Source: a candidate division CSSED10-310 bacterium (GTDB lineage Bacteria > CSSED10-310 > JAFGJC01). Taken from it: a stretch of DNA of 64,000 bases. The translations under genes were made by a program, and so were the position numbers. Location of the stretch: positions 1 to 64,000 of the forward strand of contig JAFGLW010000002.1 of assembly GCA_016927905.1 (NCBI GenBank). The letters run 5' to 3'. The notes under the pieces are model-generated. The model searched no databases. It was not told the DNA's origin and was given only the letters and a program-made list of their open reading frames with translations. Position 1 is the stretch's first letter. Every line of letters begins with the position of its first letter. Positions 34,845 to 43,265 of the stretch are shown here, one piece after another.

Positions 34845-34866
34845 TACGAAAACGGAGCCATAATAT
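34838..34866 (+). promoter_or_regulatory. Promoter of the rml/nucleotide-sugar operon
   Basis: A perfect TTGACA (34838-34843) is followed after 17 bases by TAATAT (34861-34866). The start site would be near 34873, 38 bases before rmlA. Confidence 0.6.
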
Positions 34867-34910
34867 CCTGATTTGTCATCAGTCTGCAGGACAATTCCCG
34901 GAGGAATCAT

Positions 34911-35975
34911 GTGAAAGGATTAATTTTAAGTGGCGGCAAGGGAACGCGGCTTCGACCGCTGACCTACACCCGGGCCAAACAGCTGGTTCCGGTTGCGAAC
35001 AAACCGGTCCTGTTCTATGGTATTGAAGCCATGGTCGATGCCGGGATCAAAGAGCTGGGCATTATTGTCGGCGATACCAAAGCAGAAATCATGGAAGCGG
35101 TCGGGGACGGCTCCCGCTGGGGATTGAAAATTACTTTCATCGAGCAGTCCGCTCCCCTGGGGCTGGCTCATGCGGTCCTGACAGCCGAACCGTATCTCAG
35201 AGACGAACCATTCGTCATGTATCTCGGAGACAATCTCATCCTGTCGGGAATCCGTTCCCTTGTGGACGAATTCCGGAACGGTTCGGCAAACGCGCAGATC
35301 CTGCTGGCCAAGGTGCCGAATCCGGAGCAGTTCGGGGTTGCGGAACTGGTGGATAACAAGGTGGTCAAACTGGTGGAGAAACCCACGGAGCCTCAAAGTG
35401 ACCTGGCGCTGGTGGGTGTTTACATGTTCGACAAGACCATTTTCCAGGCAGCCAAACGAATCCATCCTTCCGCCCGGAATGAACTGGAAATCACGGATGC
35501 CATACAGGAACTGATCAACATGGGATTTCAAGTCGATCCACACGTCGTCAGGGGATGGTGGAAAGATACCGGAAAACTGGAAGACATGCTGGAGGCGAAC
35601 CGAATGGTTCTGGACAATCAAAACAGCCGGATCCTGGGAAACGTCGATCAATATTCGCAAATCGATCATAAGGTTGTCCTGGAAGACGGCGCTCAGGTGG
35701 TTCGATCCACCATTCGGGGACCGGCGATCATCGGCGCCGAAACGCAGATCATTGATTCCTATATCGGTCCGTTTACGTCCATCCAACATCGGTGTGTGAT
35801 CCGGAAGGCTGAAATCGAGCATTCGATCATCCTGGAACAGGCAATGATCGAGAACATTGCCGGACGAATCGAAGACAGCCTGATCGGCAGATTTGTGGAA
35901 GTGATTAAATCGCCATGCAAACCCAGGGCGTTCCGGCTGGTTCTGGGAGATCGCAGCGTGGTGGGCATGCTTTAA
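34911..35975 (+). CDS. rmlA: Glucose-1-phosphate thymidylyltransferase, long form
   Basis: This 354-residue enzyme makes dTDP-glucose from glucose-1-phosphate and dTTP, the first step of dTDP-rhamnose synthesis. GTG 34911 has GGAGG 6 bases upstream. The N-terminus is LILSGGKGTRLRPLTYTRAK; other motifs are VANKPVLFYGIEAM, MYLGDNLI, VEKPTEPQSDLALVGVYMF and the catalytic region GWWKDTGK. A C-terminal left-handed beta-helix (about 245-350) makes it the long StrD-type rather than the 290-residue E. coli RmlA form. It opens an operon with rmlC, rmlB and rmlD and two more sugar-nucleotide SDR genes. Confidence 0.92.
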   Translation: MKGLILSGGKGTRLRPLTYTRAKQLVPVANKPVLFYGIEAMVDAGIKELGIIVGDTKAEIMEAVGDGSRWGLKITFIEQSAPLGLAHAVLTAEPYLRDEPFVMYLGDNLILSGIRSLVDEFRNGSANAQILLAKVPNPEQFGVAELVDNKVVKLVEKPTEPQSDLALVGVYMFDKTIFQAAKRIHPSARNELEITDAIQELINMGFQVDPHVVRGWWKDTGKLEDMLEANRMVLDNQNSRILGNVDQYSQIDHKVVLEDGAQVVRSTIRGPAIIGAETQIIDSYIGPFTSIQHRCVIRKAEIEHSIILEQAMIENIAGRIEDSLIGRFVEVIKSPCKPRAFRLVLGDRSVVGML

Positions 35976-35985
35976 AGGGGGAGAC

Positions 35986-36441
35986 ATGATTGATGGCGTC
36001 GGCGTCAAACATTTGAAAGTGATTCCGGACGAACGGGGATATCTGATGGAGATGTTCCGATCGGACTGGCCGGAATTCCATCGTTTCGGACAGGCTTATA
36101 TTACGGCGGTGTATCCGGGAGTGGTCAAGGGGTGGCATTACCACAAGAACCAGACGGACAATTTTATCTGTGTGTCGGGAATGGCCAAAGTGGTTCTGTT
36201 CGACGGCAGGGAGAAATCCCCCACCAAAGGCGAAATCAACGAATTCTTCATCGGCACGCTCAATCCCCAGTTGATCGTCATCCCACCGGGGGTCCTGCAC
36301 GGATTCAAGGGAATCTCCCAGGATATCTCCCTGATCGTCAATATCCCAACCCAGTTATACCGGTATGAGCAGCCGGATGAATATCGTCTGCCGGCACACA
36401 CCCCGGACGTCCCGTATGACTGGAGCAGACAAGATGGGTGA
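35986..36441 (+). CDS. rmlC: dTDP-4-dehydrorhamnose 3,5-epimerase-like cupin
   Basis: This 151-residue cupin of RmlC type epimerises C3 and C5 of dTDP-4-dehydro-6-deoxyglucose. Family motifs are DERGYLMEMFRSD, the conserved VVKGWHYHKNQTDNFICVSG with its catalytic His (WHYHK), and VIPPGVLHGFKGIS. It is shorter than classical RmlC (about 180 residues) and resembles the short FdtA/WxcM-like or archaeal forms, so the exact stereochemistry is uncertain. Operon position between rmlA and rmlB supports the rhamnose pathway. It overlaps rmlB by eight bases, so translation is probably coupled. Confidence 0.83.
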   Translation: MIDGVGVKHLKVIPDERGYLMEMFRSDWPEFHRFGQAYITAVYPGVVKGWHYHKNQTDNFICVSGMAKVVLFDGREKSPTKGEINEFFIGTLNPQLIVIPPGVLHGFKGISQDISLIVNIPTQLYRYEQPDEYRLPAHTPDVPYDWSRQDG

Positions 36442-37453
36442 TCGATATCTGATAACCGGGGGAGCGGGTTTCATCGGATCGAATTTCATCCGGTATCTTC
36501 TCGGTAAATACCCGGATTGCCGGGTGGTCAATCTGGATAAACTCACCTATGCAGGAAACCTGGAAAACGTCGCCGATGTGGCGAATCACCCCGGGTACAA
36601 TTTCATTCACGGTGACATCTGCGACATGGAAACGGTGGCGGCCGTCATAAAGAACGGCGTGGATTACGTGATCAATTTTGCCGCTGAAACCCATGTCGAC
36701 CGGTCGATCATGGATCCATCCGGATTCATCCGGACGGATGTCATGGGAACTTACGTTCTGCTGGAAGCTTCTCGGCGTCATCTTGTTAAGCTGTTTGTTC
36801 AGATTTCCACCGACGAGGTTTACGGATCCATCGCGGAAGGGTCATTTTCGGAAGCGGATCCGGTGAACCCGTCGAGCCCTTATTCCGCTTCCAAGGCCGG
36901 AGCGGAGCTGGTCGTGAAATCGTTTGTCACAACCTATGGATTCCCGGCTGTCATAACCAGGGCTTCGAACAATTACGGGCCCTACCAATATCCGGAGAAG
37001 CTGATTCCCTATTTCGTGACCAATGCGCTGGAGGATCAGCCGTTGCCATTGTACGGTGACGGCCTGAACATCCGGGACTGGCTTTTTGTCGGAGATCACT
37101 GCAGAGCGCTCGATGTCATTCTACGGAAGGGTGTTCCGGGCGAAATATATAATATCGGGGGGGACCGGGAATGTACCAATATTGAAATCACCCGGAAAAT
37201 ACTCGAACTGCTCGACAAACCGGAATCACTGATCCGGAAAGTCAAGGATCGTCCCGGGCATGACCGGAGATATTCCATCGATTCGTCCAAAATGCATGCT
37301 CTGGGATGGTCTCCGGATCATGATTTCAATCAGGGGATGATCGAAACGGTAAGCTGGTATCGGGAAAACCGGGATTGGTGGCGCAGACTCAAGATTCGCA
37401 GCAGCGAGTATTATCGGGATTGGTATGACAAAAAATTGGGCATGAAACCATGA
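36434..37453 (+). CDS. rmlB: dTDP-glucose 4,6-dehydratase
   Basis: This protein of 339 residues starts at ATG 36434, inside the end of rmlC. It is an extended SDR with NAD-binding ITGGAGFIGSNFIRYLL, the substrate/cofactor segment NLDKLTYAGNLENV, FAAETHVDRSI (a strong RmlB signature), STDEVYGS, the catalytic YSASKAG (Tyr-x3-Lys), and SNNYGPYQYPEKLIP. It converts dTDP-glucose to dTDP-4-dehydro-6-deoxyglucose. The length is as expected (about 340). It overlaps rmlD by four bases (ATGA), so the genes are translationally coupled. Confidence 0.96.
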   Translation: MGDRYLITGGAGFIGSNFIRYLLGKYPDCRVVNLDKLTYAGNLENVADVANHPGYNFIHGDICDMETVAAVIKNGVDYVINFAAETHVDRSIMDPSGFIRTDVMGTYVLLEASRRHLVKLFVQISTDEVYGSIAEGSFSEADPVNPSSPYSASKAGAELVVKSFVTTYGFPAVITRASNNYGPYQYPEKLIPYFVTNALEDQPLPLYGDGLNIRDWLFVGDHCRALDVILRKGVPGEIYNIGGDRECTNIEITRKILELLDKPESLIRKVKDRPGHDRRYSIDSSKMHALGWSPDHDFNQGMIETVSWYRENRDWWRRLKIRSSEYYRDWYDKKLGMKP

Positions 37454-38322
37454 AATATCTCGTTACCGGAGCTTCCGGAATGCTGGGCAGGGATCTTGTA
37501 TCCTGCCTGTCTGAAACGGGATCGGTGGATGCCGTGGATATCGAGGATTTCGATATCACCGACCTGGCGGCGTGCATGCGTGAAATTCGCGACCGGCGTC
37601 CGGAAACGGTCATTCATGCCGCAGCATTCACCCAGGTGGACCGGTGTGAGACGGATATAGAGCTGGCGATGAAGACGAACGGAGAAGGCGCCGGCAATAT
37701 CGCCCGGGCCTGCCACTTCGTCGGCGCATCCATGGTGTTCTTCTCGACGGATTACGTATTCAACGGTCAGTCGGATCGCCCCTATACGGAATCAGATCGG
37801 CCGGACCCGGTATCGGTGTACGGGCAAAGCAAGCTGGAGGGTGAAACCGAAGTGGTATCGATGCTGCCGGAAGATCATCTGATCATCCGGACAGCATGGC
37901 TTTTCGGAGAATACGGTAAAAATTTTGTAGACACCCTCATCGGACTGGCCCGGAGCCGGGGGGAGGTACGGGTGGTTGACGATCAGCACGGGTGTCCCAC
38001 CTATACCCGGGATCTCGCCCGGGCAACCCGGCAGCTGATTCAGAACGGAATCCGCGGTATCGTCAATGTCACCAACAGCGGGTCAACCACGTGGTTTGGA
38101 TTTGCATCTCATTTCCTATCCCGCATGCAACTTCCCGCCCGTGTTATTCCCGTTTCCACTTCGGAATATGTTCTGCCGGCCCGCCGGCCCGCTTTTTCGG
38201 TTCTGGCCCCGGACAAATTCAACCGCATTGCCGGTACGCCGATGCCCCGGTGGACCGATGCTGTGGACCGTTATCTGGCGGCAAAATATCGGGTTCATAA
38301 CCGGCAGGAGAAGTTTCCATGA
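37450..38322 (+). CDS. rmlD: dTDP-4-dehydrorhamnose reductase
   Basis: This 290-residue SDR performs the last step to dTDP-L-rhamnose using NAD(P)H. Motifs are the N-terminal LVTGASGMLGRDLVSCL, VIHAAAFTQVDRCETD, the FFSTDYVFNGQ segment, catalytic YGQSKLEGE and RTAWLFGEYGKNFVDT. These are all typical of RmlD. It overlaps rmlB upstream and the next SDR gene downstream by ATGA, so rmlA to the second GDP-mannose-type SDR forms one transcription unit. The product is a donor for rhamnosyltransferases; a candidate glycosyltransferase is encoded convergently at 40167-41456. Confidence 0.95.
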   Translation: MKYLVTGASGMLGRDLVSCLSETGSVDAVDIEDFDITDLAACMREIRDRRPETVIHAAAFTQVDRCETDIELAMKTNGEGAGNIARACHFVGASMVFFSTDYVFNGQSDRPYTESDRPDPVSVYGQSKLEGETEVVSMLPEDHLIIRTAWLFGEYGKNFVDTLIGLARSRGEVRVVDDQHGCPTYTRDLARATRQLIQNGIRGIVNVTNSGSTTWFGFASHFLSRMQLPARVIPVSTSEYVLPARRPAFSVLAPDKFNRIAGTPMPRWTDAVDRYLAAKYRVHNRQEKFP

Positions 38323-39281
38323 AAGTATTGATAACTGGCGTCACCGGGTTCGTCGGCAGTCACCTGGCCGATTACGTTCTCGAAAACTGCCGCGGGGTGG
38401 AGTTGTTCGGGCTGTACAGGTGGCGAAGCAGAACCGAGAATATCGAGCATTCCCGGCAATTCTTCGAGATGATCGAATGTGACCTGAGGGATGCATCCAG
38501 TGTCCGCAAGGTGATCAACAAAATCCGACCGGACCGGATATTTCATCTTGCAGCCCAGAGTTTCGTTCCGTCATCCTGGAACGCCCCCACCGAAAGCGTT
38601 GTGATCAATGTTATCGGACAGATCAACATTTTCGAGGCGATCCGGGAGGTCGGGATTGATCCGTGGATACAGATTGCATGTTCGAGTGAAGAATACGGGA
38701 TGGTTTACTCAGGTGAAATTCCCATCAAAGAAACCAATCCGCTCCGCCCGTTGTCACCCTATGCGGTCAGCAAGGTCGGGCAGGATCTTCTGGGATATCA
38801 GTACAGCATGAGCTACGGATTGAAGGTGATCCGGACTCGGGGATTCAATCATACCGGACCGCGCAGGGGAGCCGTTTTCGTGTGTTCCGATTTCGCCAGG
38901 CAGATTGTCGAAATAGAGAAGGGTCTGCGCAAACCGGTGATCATGGTGGGAAACCTGGAAGCAAAGCGGGATTTCACGGATGTCCGGGACATGGTTCATG
39001 CTTACTGGCTTGCCCTGGAGGGGAACTGCGTTCCCGGCGAAGTCTACAATATTTCGTCGGGAAAATGCTGGGAGATCAGGGAGGTCCTGGAGATGCTCCT
39101 GGAAATGACGGATGCGGAGATCGAGATCCGCCAGGATAAAAACCGTCTCAGGCCGTCCGATGTCCCGATTCTGCTGGGGGACAATTTCAAATTCAGGCAG
39201 GCAACCGGGTGGGAGCCGATGATACCGTTTCAGAAAACGCTGCGCGATATTCTGGAATACTGGCGGTGCAGAATCAATTGA
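38319..39281 (+). CDS. GDP-mannose 4,6-dehydratase/RMD-type SDR (first paralog)
   Basis: This 320-residue extended SDR has VLITGVTGFVGSHLADYVL, LAAQSFVPSSWNAP, CSSEEYG, the catalytic YAVSKVG and TRGFNHTGPRRGAVFVCSDF. The LAAQSFV...W segment and the FNHTGP-SDFARQI region place it in the GDP-mannose 4,6-dehydratase/GDP-6-deoxy-mannose reductase group. It is shorter than E. coli Gmd (about 370). It probably acts on a GDP- or other NDP-4-keto-6-deoxyhexose in the same operon as dTDP-rhamnose genes. Together with the next gene it could provide a dehydratase/reductase pair that makes GDP-D-rhamnose, but which paralog does which step cannot be settled here. Confidence 0.75.
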   Translation: MKVLITGVTGFVGSHLADYVLENCRGVELFGLYRWRSRTENIEHSRQFFEMIECDLRDASSVRKVINKIRPDRIFHLAAQSFVPSSWNAPTESVVINVIGQINIFEAIREVGIDPWIQIACSSEEYGMVYSGEIPIKETNPLRPLSPYAVSKVGQDLLGYQYSMSYGLKVIRTRGFNHTGPRRGAVFVCSDFARQIVEIEKGLRKPVIMVGNLEAKRDFTDVRDMVHAYWLALEGNCVPGEVYNISSGKCWEIREVLEMLLEMTDAEIEIRQDKNRLRPSDVPILLGDNFKFRQATGWEPMIPFQKTLRDILEYWRCRIN

Positions 39282-39292
39282 AAGACGGGACC

Positions 39293-40249
39293 ATGAATGA
39301 TCCGGTTGCTGTGACAGGGGGAGCCGGTTTTGCCGGACGGTACCTGGTCAATCTCCTGGCGGCGGAAAACCGCTGTGTGCATGTCCTCGATCGGTCTCCA
39401 GCCCCGGTTGAGGAACCGGTGGATGCCCGGATTACCTTTCACCGGACGGATTTGAACGAACCGTCCGGGCTGGCGGATCTTCTGGCCCGGATCAATCCAG
39501 TGGAAATCTACCACCTGGCAGGCATCGCCAATGTAAAAAATTCCTGGGACGGGGAGGCGCACACTTATGTTGTGAATGTCATCGGTGAAGTCAACCTGTT
39601 GTCGGCACTCCGCAGCACCGGCCTGAAAGCGGATGTTCTCGTCGTCAGCTCAGGGGAGGTTTACGGTCAGGTTCCCGAAGAATTGCAGCCCATCCGGGAA
39701 ACCCGGCCCCCCGATCCCAGAAGCCCATACGCCGCCAGCAAGGTGTGCCAGGAAATTATCGCCCGTCAATACGCACGGCAGATCAAGGGCAGAATCATAG
39801 TGGTTCGTCCGTTCAATCATATCGGTCCCGGACAGCATCCCAGCTTCGTGACATCCGATTTCGCCCGGCAGATTTCCATGGCCGAAAGAGGCATGATCGA
39901 ACCGGTTCTGAAGGTGGGAAACCTGTCCGCATACCGGGATTTTACCGATGTCAGAGACATGGTGAGAGGTTATGTGATGGCCATGCGGTCGGGTCAACCG
40001 GGACAGGTATACAATATCTGTTCCGGTACAACATATCAGATCCGGCATATACTGAATCTGCTGCTGGAAATCAGTTCAACAGATATCGAGATCGTTATCG
40101 AGCCCGAGAAATTCCGTCCTGCCGATATCCCGATTTTGTGTGGGTCATCCGAACAATTCCGACGGCTTACCGGGTGGAAACCCGGGATGAGGATCGAGGA
40201 GACACTGGGGGAAATTCTGAATGACTGGCGGAATCGGATTGACTGTTGA
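39293..40249 (+). CDS. GDP-6-deoxy-D-mannose reductase-type SDR (second paralog)
   Basis: This protein of 318 residues starts at ATG 39293, 11 bases after the first paralog. It has VTGGAGFAGRYLVNLLA, YHLAGIANVKNSWDG, VSSGEVYG, the catalytic YAASKVC and RPFNHIGPGQHPSFVTSDF, a close match to RMD, which reduces GDP-4-keto-6-deoxy-D-mannose to GDP-D-rhamnose. It aligns along its length with its upstream neighbour (shared SDFARQI, GNL-A-RDFTDVRDMV and YNI-SG segments), which indicates an old tandem duplication. Its last 83 bases overlap the convergent glycosyltransferase gene. Confidence 0.8.
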   Translation: MNDPVAVTGGAGFAGRYLVNLLAAENRCVHVLDRSPAPVEEPVDARITFHRTDLNEPSGLADLLARINPVEIYHLAGIANVKNSWDGEAHTYVVNVIGEVNLLSALRSTGLKADVLVVSSGEVYGQVPEELQPIRETRPPDPRSPYAASKVCQEIIARQYARQIKGRIIVVRPFNHIGPGQHPSFVTSDFARQISMAERGMIEPVLKVGNLSAYRDFTDVRDMVRGYVMAMRSGQPGQVYNICSGTTYQIRHILNLLLEISSTDIEIVIEPEKFRPADIPILCGSSEQFRRLTGWKPGMRIEETLGEILNDWRNRIDC

Positions 40250-41456
40250 CGAACCGGGCTTGCATCGGTATTAACTCCCGATACAGCCGTTCGATCTTCG
40301 GGATCATTGTGGACCAGCCGTGCCGTTCGGTTACCGCTTCAAAACCGTTCCGGCTTAATCCGGCCGCCAGCTCCGGATTCTGGATGATTTGCCGTATTGC
40401 GTCACTCATGGCGTCATAATCGCCTGTCGGAACAGCCAGCAGCTCCCGCCCGGAGATAAAGGATTTGGCCAGATCCTCGAAACACACAACCGGTTTGGAT
40501 GCCGCCAGATAATTCAGGATTTTAATGGGGAATCCGATACATTGAGTCCGCGGGATGACGGCCACATCCGCCGCCGCCAGACTGTGTCGGTCCCATTCCA
40601 GACCGGTTCTTTGAAGGAAATGGATTCGATCGCTGATGCCGGCCTGGTGTGCCAGAGACCGGAGAGATTCGGGTGCGGATCGGGCGACGATCAACAAATG
40701 GGCATCCGGAACATTCCGGTGCAGGAACTTCATTGTTTTGATCAACGCATCGCAATTTTGATAGGGCTGCAATCCGCCTGTATACACGATCAGGGGTTCC
40801 CCGATCAGATGAAATCGATCCCGGATCAATCGACCGTTCCCCTTCAAAAAACTGTCCGGATCAATGGCGGGCGGGATCAGGTGTATTTTCCATCCGGGGA
40901 TACCCGTATCCAGCAGGTATTGATATTGTTCGGCTGAGAGTGCGATGATCCGGTCGGCTCTGGATGGTATCCAGAGATCCAGTTTTCTGCCGGCGGCCCG
41001 GGCGGCGCGTTTTGCCAGGGGATTTCTGAAATAACTGGGCAGTTCGTGAAGCATGGTGTTGTGGGCGTGATACAAAACAGGAACCTGACTGAAATACCGC
41101 GCAAAATAACCCGCAACGGGCGCTTCGTAGTTGTGGGCATGGATAACATCGATATCGGTGGACCGGAGAACATTCAGGAGTTTCCAGCACAACAGCGCGT
41201 CGCAGATCGGTTTACCGGGTGAGATGCCGGAGGATATTTTCCGATAGAACGGCACGCCGGGTATCCGGTGAATTCGTAACCCGTCAACATGATAATCCCG
41301 TAATCCCAGATGGTATGTAATGACATGGATCTCGTGACCCCGGCGGCTCAATTCCAGAGACAATTCACGGATCAGCCCGGACGAAGCGAACGCAGCGGGA
41401 AACGGGCAGGCCGCCACCATGGCGATTTTGTAAGGTCCGGAAAGATCTCGGTTCAT
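40167..41456 (-). CDS. GT4 family glycosyltransferase
   Basis: This protein of 429 residues starts at ATG 41456; a longer form from 41525 is possible. The GT-B N-terminal domain has AACPFPAAFASSGLIRELSL with the usual glycine-rich region and IDVIHAHNYEAPVAGYFAR. The C-terminal domain has IVYTGGLQPYQNCDALIKTM, ADVAVIPRTQCIGFPIKILN and LAASKPVVCFED, with Lys/Glu-type donor-binding elements. It is a retaining transferase probably using GDP- or dTDP-deoxyhexose made by the operon it faces. The last 28 codons overlap the SDR gene in antisense; this Ser/Arg-rich tail may be dispensable. The divergent gene at 41555 shares the upstream spacer. Confidence 0.88.
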   Translation of the reverse strand: MNRDLSGPYKIAMVAACPFPAAFASSGLIRELSLELSRRGHEIHVITYHLGLRDYHVDGLRIHRIPGVPFYRKISSGISPGKPICDALLCWKLLNVLRSTDIDVIHAHNYEAPVAGYFARYFSQVPVLYHAHNTMLHELPSYFRNPLAKRAARAAGRKLDLWIPSRADRIIALSAEQYQYLLDTGIPGWKIHLIPPAIDPDSFLKGNGRLIRDRFHLIGEPLIVYTGGLQPYQNCDALIKTMKFLHRNVPDAHLLIVARSAPESLRSLAHQAGISDRIHFLQRTGLEWDRHSLAAADVAVIPRTQCIGFPIKILNYLAASKPVVCFEDLAKSFISGRELLAVPTGDYDAMSDAIRQIIQNPELAAGLSRNGFEAVTERHGWSTMIPKIERLYRELIPMQARFVNSQSDSASHSEFPPVSPRSSSRVSTR

Positions 41457-41489
41457 CACCTGCCGACTGTAACACATTACAATACCGGA

Positions 41490-41518
41490 TTGACACTTTG
41501 CCGGCTTTATGAAACAAT
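41490..41518 (+). promoter_or_regulatory. Possible promoter of the 41555-46422 unit
   Basis: A perfect TTGACA (41490-41495) is followed after 17 bases by AACAAT (41513-41518), a 4-of-6 match to TATAAT. Transcription would start about 30 bases before GTG 41555. Confidence 0.45.
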
Positions 41519-41554
41519 AAATCATGTGGCGAAAATCAGGATGAGAAACCGGGA

Positions 41555-42664
41555 GTGAAACATACAGTCTTTTTAAACCTCATCTTCACGGTCGTGTTGA
41601 TGGTGCCGCCTGCGTTCGTGCAGGTGATCCCGGAAAGTGAGGTTGACTCCGGGGAGATAATTCAAAGACCGCCGATCATTCCATCTCACCAGCCGGTGGA
41701 AAAGGCTTTGGAGAACCAACCCATCCCGATCGGCATATCCGTTCAGGGCGCTCGCCTGGAGGATCGGATTATTTTGAATTTCAGGGAGAAGGGCCGGTTC
41801 GATTTCAATTCGATGGTGATGGGTTACAATCCCACCACTAAAAATTATGAGACCGTGATCGATGAAAATTATCATTCCAACGAGACGTTCGAATATTACA
41901 TTGAGATCTTTCCCCAGGGTGCATCCAAGATCCGGGTCCCGCCGGAGAACAATGCTTATTTTGAGATACGGTCGCACAAGAGCTCGGCCGATATAATACG
42001 GGGTATCCTGATCGCGCTGCTGATCGCTTCCCCGGCCATCGTCGCTTATATCGTGAGCCGCGTTCACAGGGCGCATGTCAAGCGGACCACGATTCATCAG
42101 CAAAAACTCCGGCAGCGAAAGCGGGAGTTGACCAGGCAGCGGGAGAAACACTACAAGGAGTATTTGCGGAAGTTGTCGGGAGGCCGCGGCCCGGTTACAC
42201 CGACCAAGTCGGGAGTCTCCAGGCCGGCCAGAGCCAAGAAAGAAGCCGAACCGGATACCACACCGGCCGTTCAACTGCCCAGACGGGAGACTCCGACACC
42301 GGATCTGGATGAAAAAGTCAGCACCCTTGAATTGAAACGTGAACTGGATGAAATCCTGAGCGGGAGAGAAACACGGGCCCAGACGGGCAGAACAACCCCT
42401 CCCCCGGGGCAATCCGACAATCGGGATCGGTCTGCTCACCCGTCCAGCCGGCAATCAACCCGTCGGCTTCCTCCCCGGCCGGATCGATCCGCGGAAGACA
42501 CGGGGTCTATCGGTGCAAAACAGAAGGAGAAGACAGGCCCCATTCCGAGTGATGCAATTTCGGACAAGTCGAAAAAGGATTCCCAGCCCGTGAAACCCAG
42601 GAAAACGCTCAAGAAAACCGAAAGAGACAAGCTTCTCGATATCCTCGGACTCGATGATCTCTGA
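41555..42664 (+). CDS. Hypothetical single-pass membrane protein with basic coiled-coil and disordered tail
   Basis: I do not recognise this 369-residue protein. GTG 41555 leads into a signal-like segment (VFLNLIFTVVLMVPPAFVQV). A periplasmic beta-rich domain (about 45-145) has GISVQGARLEDRIILNFREK and YYIEIFPQGASKIRVPP. A transmembrane helix (about 150-170: RGILIALLIASPAIVAYIVS) follows, then a very basic coiled coil (about 172-205: QQKLRQRKRELTRQREKHYK) and a long Pro/Arg/Ser-rich, probably disordered cytoplasmic tail ending KLLDILGLDDL. The layout suggests an envelope-anchored adaptor with a C-terminal peptide motif for a cytoplasmic partner (inference). It overlaps the Nudix gene by 11 bases. 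Confidence 0.75.
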   Translation: MKHTVFLNLIFTVVLMVPPAFVQVIPESEVDSGEIIQRPPIIPSHQPVEKALENQPIPIGISVQGARLEDRIILNFREKGRFDFNSMVMGYNPTTKNYETVIDENYHSNETFEYYIEIFPQGASKIRVPPENNAYFEIRSHKSSADIIRGILIALLIASPAIVAYIVSRVHRAHVKRTTIHQQKLRQRKRELTRQREKHYKEYLRKLSGGRGPVTPTKSGVSRPARAKKEAEPDTTPAVQLPRRETPTPDLDEKVSTLELKRELDEILSGRETRAQTGRTTPPPGQSDNRDRSAHPSSRQSTRRLPPRPDRSAEDTGSIGAKQKEKTGPIPSDAISDKSKKDSQPVKPRKTLKKTERDKLLDILGLDDL

Positions 42665-43265
42665 AAACCACCGGTTGCCCGACCCCCGGATTTTACAGAT
42701 GTCTCGGGAATATGACGGGTATTTCAAAATAGACAGGGCGGTAATCAGAATGCCCCGGCTGGACAAGTCCGGCGAACGGACCATCACCCGGTATGTTTTC
42801 GAACGGGGTGATGCCGCTGCCATTCTGCTGCACGATTTTCAGCACCGGAGTCTCCTTCTGGTTCGTCAATACCGTCATCCGGCTGCGGTCCGCGGGGAGA
42901 CCGGATGGTTGTACGAAATTATTGCGGGTTCGATCAAACAGGGTGAAAACCGCGTGGAAGTGATTCGAAGAGAAGTTCTTGAAGAATCGGGAATAACGAT
43001 CGGTTCGATCCGGCCCATGGGGATGTTCTTTCTTTCACCCGGGGGCTCTTCGGAGCGGTGTTTTCTGTATGAGGCATCCGTGGACACGAGAGGTATGCAG
43101 GGCAGAATCTGCGGAGAAGCCGGCTCCGATGAGGATGTATTCGTGGAAATCATGACCCTGGATGTTGCAGCCCGAATGATACGGGACGGGCGGATCGCGG
43201 ATGCCAAGACGATCATTGCCGTTCAACACCTGCTTATGGGGAATGTCGAAAGTTGGGGAAAATAA
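42654..43265 (+). CDS. Nudix hydrolase (ADP-ribose/nucleoside-diphosphate-sugar pyrophosphatase-like)
   Basis: This 203-residue protein has a complete Nudix box: G-x5-E (GSIKQGE), seven residues, then REVLEESGI. It hydrolyses nucleoside diphosphates linked to another moiety. The N-terminal strand layout (TRYVFERGDAAAILLHDF; LLVRQYRHPAAVRGETGWLYEIIAG) and the segment MFFLSPGGSSERCFLYEA are typical of ADP-ribose or GDP-mannose pyrophosphatases (NudF/NudK group). It overlaps genes on both sides (11 bases upstream, 13 downstream), which suggests an operon. Given the sugar-nucleotide genes nearby, turnover of NDP-sugars is possible, but ADP-ribose is equally likely. Confidence 0.88.
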   Translation: MISENHRLPDPRILQMSREYDGYFKIDRAVIRMPRLDKSGERTITRYVFERGDAAAILLHDFQHRSLLLVRQYRHPAAVRGETGWLYEIIAGSIKQGENRVEVIRREVLEESGITIGSIRPMGMFFLSPGGSSERCFLYEASVDTRGMQGRICGEAGSDEDVFVEIMTLDVAARMIRDGRIADAKTIIAVQHLLMGNVESWGK

